Assembly: GCA_022702545.1 (NCBI GenBank)
Contig: JAHRBC010000004.1
Coordinates: 124,001-188,000, forward strand
Source of the DNA: Phycomyces nitens
Taxonomy: Eukaryota; Mucoromycota; Mucoromycetes; Mucorales; Phycomycetaceae
Direction: 5' to 3'
Length of the DNA: 64,000 nucleotides
Shown here: positions 58,985 through 64,000 of the stretch, piece after piece
How positions within the stretch are numbered: the stretch's first letter is position 1
Layout of the letters: each line of letters opens with the position of its first letter
Translations under genes and position numbers: made by a program
The notes under the pieces: model-generated
What the model saw: the letters and a program-made list of their open reading frames with translations, nothing else
What the model was told of the DNA's origin: nothing
Database searches by the model: none

Positions 58985-60204
58985 ATGGTCAAGGGAGCAT
59001 CTTGGTCTGCTTTTTGGCAAGTTCCTTTTATCCACGTTATGAATCAAGCATTCTATTTTAATCAATCTGGTCAGGCCAATGGCCTACCTGCTCGTAATTT
59101 AAACGGAATGGCACAAAATCACTACATGCCTCAACAGCCTTTTCGACCACCCATGAATGATCCATCGGCCATGCAACGCAAACGAGCTCAAAGCAAGGTG
59201 AATAGACATGATGATCTAGATTGGGTCCCTTTTTTTTCTTTCCTCAACAAAGATCCCTAATCAGCTAAACCTCTTGTGGGATTTTTAGCAAGGACCACAG
59301 CCAATGGAAGACACAGAAGATGCATCCGGTGGTAAGCAAACATAATCAGCATTGGATTGGCATTCACAAGTCGAGACAGATGAATTGGACGATATTTCAT
59401 CTCGTGATATTGCCATGGCAAGATATAAACGGAACCACGATTACCTGTCAGAGATCTTTACACCCTACAATGCAGGTAGATTATGATTTCAATTGGTTGG
59501 AATCCAAAGCTTATCTTGTTTGCTAGCCTCGATTGTCCCTCCACCCCTTGATATCGCACACACAAAAGAAGAGCTCAACAGCCTTATTGTAGGTTTAAAT
59601 TGGAACCTTGGTTGGGACCTTGATTGAAGAGTACTGTTATGTCTAGGAAGAGCATGATGCAAAGGTAAAAGAACAAAAGGCTAGCCACGAGGAACGTATG
59701 AAGACATTGAAGCAAGAAAGAGAAAACTTCTGGGCATCGTTGGCCAGCCTAAATGAGGCTACCAATGGCCAGGTAAGTTAGTTGGTGGCAAATATGGTAT
59801 TGTTTGGCTTATACCATGACCAGGCTATCGAAACCGCGTCTTTAAAGTATGGACAACAGCACCAGCTAAAGATCGAGCATACCCTCCAGGGCGTGTTTGT
59901 ACGTGATATACCGGGAATCCAGGAAGAAACTCTTCCAATGACCCTTGGAAATGAACCAGTAGCAGCGGCATCGGTTCTGCCAGACTTTGTACAGGCCTAC
60001 GATGTCTATGACAAACAGCACCCAGCCACAGGCATGGATATGTACACTTACCAGCATGACTCCAATGGAGCCGAGGAGTCTAATGATTATATTTTTGATG
60101 AAATGGTTAACGCAAGCCAGGAAGATGATGATGATGATCCGAGTATGAGTGAGTTCTTAAACACAGCGGACATGGAGTTTGATAAGGATGAGGACGATCA
60201 ATAA
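58985..60204 (+). CDS. Ssr4-like SWI/SNF-RSC subunit (C-terminal domain), short form
   Basis: join(58985..59197, 59289..59331, 59371..59475, 59527..59588, 59647..59772, 59824..60204), 309 aa, all phases consistent. The recognisable part is SSRDIAMARYKRNHDYLSEIFTPY followed by IVPPPLD (about residues 93-130), which fits the C-terminal domain of fungal Ssr4, a subunit of SWI/SNF and RSC chromatin remodellers. Next come a coiled-coil stretch (KEQKASHEERMKTLKQERENF), a Gln-rich block and an acidic tail (DDDDDPSMSE...DKDEDDQ). The usual N-terminal Ssr4 domain is not present. Either it is lost in this lineage or its exons are not recognised; the 256 bp upstream show no coding signal. Assignment is by motif memory, moderate confidence. 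Confidence 0.6.
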
Positions 60205-60413
60205 AACAGAGAATTCCTAAAAAAAGAAATAGCAAGTGGGACAGTGTGACGCCTATAAGGATGATCTTTATTTTCAAAGACAGGGTTTTTTTTGCAAGTT
60301 CATTAGAGCTCCACACAAGAGCCCTCTTTTTCTATTTTCTCTTTCAGGTTGTTCTCTTGCTGGATCCATGCCGATGGTAAGATACCATATTAAAACAAGA
60401 AGCTCGATTGCTA

Positions 60414-63353
60414 ATGATCATCCAGCCAAGCGGACTTCCGTCCTTTTTACCATTGCCCATCGCCAGCCAGAATGTGTCTCGACAATCCCGTCTCCTCATC
60501 CTCCTACTGCACATCCTCAGTCTTGCCCCGGCATTTTTAGGAATCCTCTATAACATCAAGGCTGCAAATGATGTACCCAATCGTGATTCAGGCGGCCCGC
60601 TTGTGCTGGGCATTACCCAGACCGATTACTGGGTTGCCAACCTCTGGGTAACGTAGCAACCTACCCTACGCCACTCATACTCACATCTGGCCCTGCCCCC
60701 TCCTTTCTTCTTCTTCTTCTTTTTTGTAGTGTCTGTTGACTGGCTATTGGAGTTGGGCCCTTACGACAAGTATGATGCGGCGATGGCTATATCATTACGA
60801 GATCACAAATGCCATCTTTCGACTCTTTACCCTAATGGCCCTGAATTGGTGCATCTCGGGTTTTTTGCAGAATCTAAAGAATCCCATCACCATTTGGATA
60901 TCTACAAGTGTAGTGTTTCTTGTCAGCACTCTTGTGAAGATTGCGTTTGCACCCAACCCCAAGTATTCGCGCAAGACTGATGCTGAGTCGGACCTCAGGC
61001 TTCATTCAAAATCGATTGTTGTCCGCGTACTTTTGTTGCCCCTCTTCTTTGTCACATGCTGCACACTGTGGGCAACCCTCTGGGAGATTGGGAAGATGGA
61101 GTACACAAGCAGTGAGATAATGGAAGGTGTCCAGCTGGATACAACCATCCAAGCCAAACATCTGGTCCTGGTTGTGTCGTCCTGGACAGAGCAAGGCCGC
61201 CAGCAAAGACAGGCCATCCGAGAGACAACCGCCCAGTGGCTGCCCAACGACTCTTACCGATTTGTGCTTGGTAAGCCTCCGTCTGCATCGGCCCAAATGA
61301 TGTATGGACCGTTGATTGTCCAAGAGTCGAATGAGAACCATGACATGCTGGTCGTACCTGCGTCTGACCTGGACAAGAGCCACAAAGTATTAGAGGCATT
61401 ACGGTGGGCATCTAGTGTAGACTATGACTACCTGATCAAGACTGAAGACGATATGTTTGTGCGCTGGGACATCTTGACCTCTGAGCTGACCAGTCTTGGC
61501 CCACAAAAAGAGTACTGGCGAGGACTTGCGTACAGGTAAGCCAAGTAGAGTGATGTGGGATGTGCTGACATTTGTGCTATAGAAATATGCCTCCTCAAGA
61601 TGATCAGGGTGCAGAAGTAGATTATGGAATGCCCATACTACCTACCTATACATCTGGGGCGCTCTATGTGATCTCGCACGATGTCGCCGACTGGATCACC
61701 CGTGCCAAGACCGTTGTGCGTTACATTGGCCGGGATGACCAGAATCTGGCAGTGTGGCTGTTTGGACATACCATCCGGCCCATACACGATGCCCGGATCC
61801 AGGACGGGCAAGTATGTGAAGACGACCTGGTGGCAATGCGTGTTGGTGGTGTAGATCGGCTTCAGACTATGTATGGGCTTGCCAAACAAGGCCAATCCCA
61901 ATGCAGTGGAGGACCAGCCATTCGTCCATGCTCTGTGTGCTACCCTTGCCACAAGAGGTCCGATGACTGGCGATCCTATAATTTAGAGTGTGATCCGGTA
62001 AAGGGCATCACTCTGCACAACCAGCCAATGGTAACCAAGATTGCCGACCAGACCGTCAAGGACCAGCTAGAGAAGTCTCGTCTGGGCGAAAACGATGCCT
62101 GGATTATCCCAAACGTATTATCCCAGCGGACCTCGGTCTATTCGGACAACGACTGGGATCTCATCTATTGGGTGTGTTGGACCAGCGATCCCTCCACGTT
62201 CACCGACCGCCATTGGAGAGCACTCGAGTTGGTCTGGATTCACCAGCCAAGGGCTGTGATTTTCATGATTTCCAACACGCTCTCCACAGACTTTTTTGAG
62301 GCATATATTAGCCGTGGCTACAAGATCCATGTCGTCCATATCAACAAGCAAAACCTCCTTGGCTGGCACTGGTATTTTGGTCCAGGCACTCTGGACTGGC
62401 TGCAAGACTGGGAGCGATGGGAAAACGAGGCGTTTTTCTACTGGCACTTGACAGACTATGTGCGACTCTATCTTTTGTACAGCTATGGTGGAACGTACAT
62501 GGACATGGACGCCCTCTGGGTGCGTGCGCCACCAGATCCTACTCTAGAGTTCATTGGGTCTGACTACTCTAGTGTCTGGTCTGACCGCGAATGGACTCTG
62601 GACGACAAGAATCTCTATCTGCCCCAGGGACTGATGCGATTCAAGCGTGGCTGGACCCTATTCCGCGAGATGGCCGAGGGTTCGTTTTCATCGTATGCCT
62701 ATGATCCAAAGTGCTTCAACTGCCATGGCCCAAAGGCAATTACTTCCTATGTGCGAGAACACAGGGCCCCTCTGGAGGCTGCCAACTTTACAATCTTGCC
62801 CCGCCACGTCCTTTACCCAGCCAGCTACCTAGAAATCTACAAGTATCTGCTTCCCAATCCAAAGGCAGAGGCAGAACTGAGATCGCTGGAGAGCTGGAAT
62901 ATCCATCTGTTTGGAAAGATGACCAATAGTCTGGACATTCAGCCTGGCAGCATTATCGATGTGCTATTTAAGCGATTTGACCTTGGACGACACCACCCCA
63001 GTGGCTCATGGCAGATTATGGGTCCTCGGCAGCATGTCTATCGCAAGGGAAACTGGCTCGATGCCCCTCCTGGCCGGTTCCAAGGCCTGGACACAATATA
63101 CATTCGCGGTGACTTGGCTGAGGCAAATCTTGAGATTGAGATTGCCTATGGCGAGCTGCAGGTCGGCACACAGCCATGGAAGGACCGGACAACCCACAGC
63201 CAGCAAGAGGTCAACAAGGTCCTCAACCAACTGACCTATCTTCCTTCGCCTGAACTTGCTCTAAAGGGCGGCCGGGACATGTTGACTGTCCGGATTGTGA
63301 CTGGAACCAATGTCCAGGAAACCAAGGTCGAGGTAGTCATTCCGACCCCATAA
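60414..63353 (+). CDS. Membrane-anchored double glycosyltransferase (GT31 + GT32/DXD)
   Basis: join(60414..60647, 60730..61535, 61583..63353), 936 aa. About four hydrophobic membrane segments occupy residues about 20-210. A GT31 beta-1,3-galactosyltransferase-type domain follows: LVLVVSSWTEQGRQQRQAIRETTA, an EDDMFVRWD motif near residue 316 in place of the DxD, and GALYVISHDV...RDDQNLAVWL. The C-terminal half holds a second transferase: TDYVRLYLLYSYGGTYMDMDALW (DxD near residue 653) with a Gb3-synthase/GT32-like surrounding, then a domain of unknown function. Location is expected in Golgi or ER membranes. Two active sites in one chain suggest sequential sugar addition (inference). GC content is higher than in neighbouring genes. 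Confidence 0.8.
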
Positions 63354-63756
63354 CGAATTATTGTTATTATTATTGTTATATTATTACCAACTACCACTTA
63401 TATTGTCTTGTGATACTCCAAAAAACTCATTATACATACACAATGCAAACCAGAGACTATATGTATATGTATATTTATTTATTTATTTATATTTATATTT
63501 ATATTTATATATATAAAAATACTCTATAGACATCTTTACACATTTATATCTTGCAAAATTTCCATTGTTTCATTTTCCATTTCTCTTTCTTTCTTTTTAA
63601 AAAATAGCATGTATTGTATTGACTAGATAGAGCTAAAACGATAAGAAAATATAATAATTAAGATAATTAAAATATATATTTTTTTAAAATAAATAAAAAC
63701 AGGTAGAAGAGGATGTACAGTAGGTATGGAGATGAGGCGATTATATAAATTGTAGA
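63354..63756 (+). other. Intergenic between convergent genes
   Basis: AT-rich with (ATTT/ATAT) simple repeats around 63466-63512. It separates the convergent glycosyltransferase and lyase genes. No frame recognised. Confidence 0.7.
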
Positions 63757-64000
63757 TTAGGTGCTCTTGGAATCAAGGCCAAGCAAGGCACCTGCACTCA
63801 ACAGAGCCAACTCGAGATCTTCTAACAAGTCCTCACAATCCTCAATGCCAATACAGAGCCGGATGAGATCTTCGGGAAGAGCCCGTTCGGCACGGATATG
63901 GGCAGGAATAGACGCATGGGACATACGGCAAGGCATGGAGATGAGCGAATTGACACATCCAAATGATACACTGATACTCCACAACTTGGCAGCCTCAACA
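63757..64000 (-). CDS. Cystathionine gamma-lyase-type PLP enzyme, C-terminal end (partial)
   Basis: The gene continues beyond 64000. The visible part codes LWSISVSFGCVNSLISMPCRMSHA, then SIPAHIRAERALPEDLIRLCIGIEDCEDLLEDLELAL, the typical C-terminus of the Cys/Met-metabolism PLP-enzyme family (cystathionine gamma-lyase, beta-lyase or gamma-synthase). Family members use pyridoxal phosphate in sulphur amino-acid metabolism. The catalytic Lys lies outside the window, so the exact reaction cannot be assigned. The RLCIGIED motif favours a gamma-lyase (weak inference). Confidence 0.85.
   Translation of the reverse strand, partial: VEAAKLWSISVSFGCVNSLISMPCRMSHASIPAHIRAERALPEDLIRLCIGIEDCEDLLEDLELALLSAGALLGLDSKST

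Noticed and set aside
1..64000. tRNA or rRNA genes
   Set aside because: No cloverleaf-like sequence or rRNA stretch was recognised by eye. A tRNA scan would be needed to exclude short ones.

Overview
The window is fungal nuclear DNA. It has many short GT..AG introns (about 45-70 nt), low GC, and genes for an SPX protein, a HECT ligase, a WD40 protein and a glycosyltransferase, beside Plavaka/Tnp2-type transposons, a Tad-like LINE and a chromovirus. This mix and the low GC suggest an early-diverging fungus, most likely Mucoromycota. I cannot name the species.

Positions 1-48,060 are a transposon graveyard with at least four levels of nesting. A LINE on the minus strand (ORF1, endonuclease and a distant RT piece) flanks a large block, 251-32385, bounded by CACTG-type ends. 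The block is built from five related CACTA-like elements, here called P1, A, B, C and D. Each of these carries, or is inferred to have carried, three genes in a fixed order: a four-exon Tnp2/Plavaka-type transposase; a convergent four-exon accessory gene of about 330-340 aa; and a small multi-exon gene facing the far end. A is inserted inside the P1 transposase with an exact TGC duplication. B is inserted in an exon of P1's small gene. C's ends lie in B and D but their flanks do not match. C itself is interrupted by E1, a second transposon type (CACACCC ends, 2-bp TA- or AA-type duplication, C2H2-finger transposase). The missing right part of B, 3' part of the P1 small gene and left end of D are all explained by one deletion between two C-type copies.

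In the P1 copy of the small gene an exon-intron-exon-intron module of about 235 bp is tandemly repeated about 6.5 times. Sister element B has two modules and C has one. The C-terminal part of the product is conserved between element subfamilies. This is the most unusual structure in the mobile half.

From 34,490 to 48,060 there is a second E-type element (E2, 35436-45663). It holds a 6.3-kb Ty3/gypsy chromovirus with 619-620 bp LTRs and five in-frame TGA codons, a solo LTR and another small insertion. Beyond it lie a fold-back element, an LTR fragment and a degraded MULE/FAR1-like transposase.

From 48,446 to the end is a gene-dense host region: an SPX-ACT-phosphoserine phosphatase fusion (+); a Tc1/mariner relic; a WDR44/DGR2-like WD40 protein (-) facing a HECT E3 ligase (+) across 88 bp; an Ssr4-like SWI/SNF-RSC subunit (+); a membrane-anchored double glycosyltransferase, GT31 plus DXD/GT32-type (+); and the 3' end of a cystathionine gamma-lyase-type gene (-). 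All intron-exon models come from reading splice sites and checking reading phase by eye. Family assignments are from recognised motifs, not database searches.
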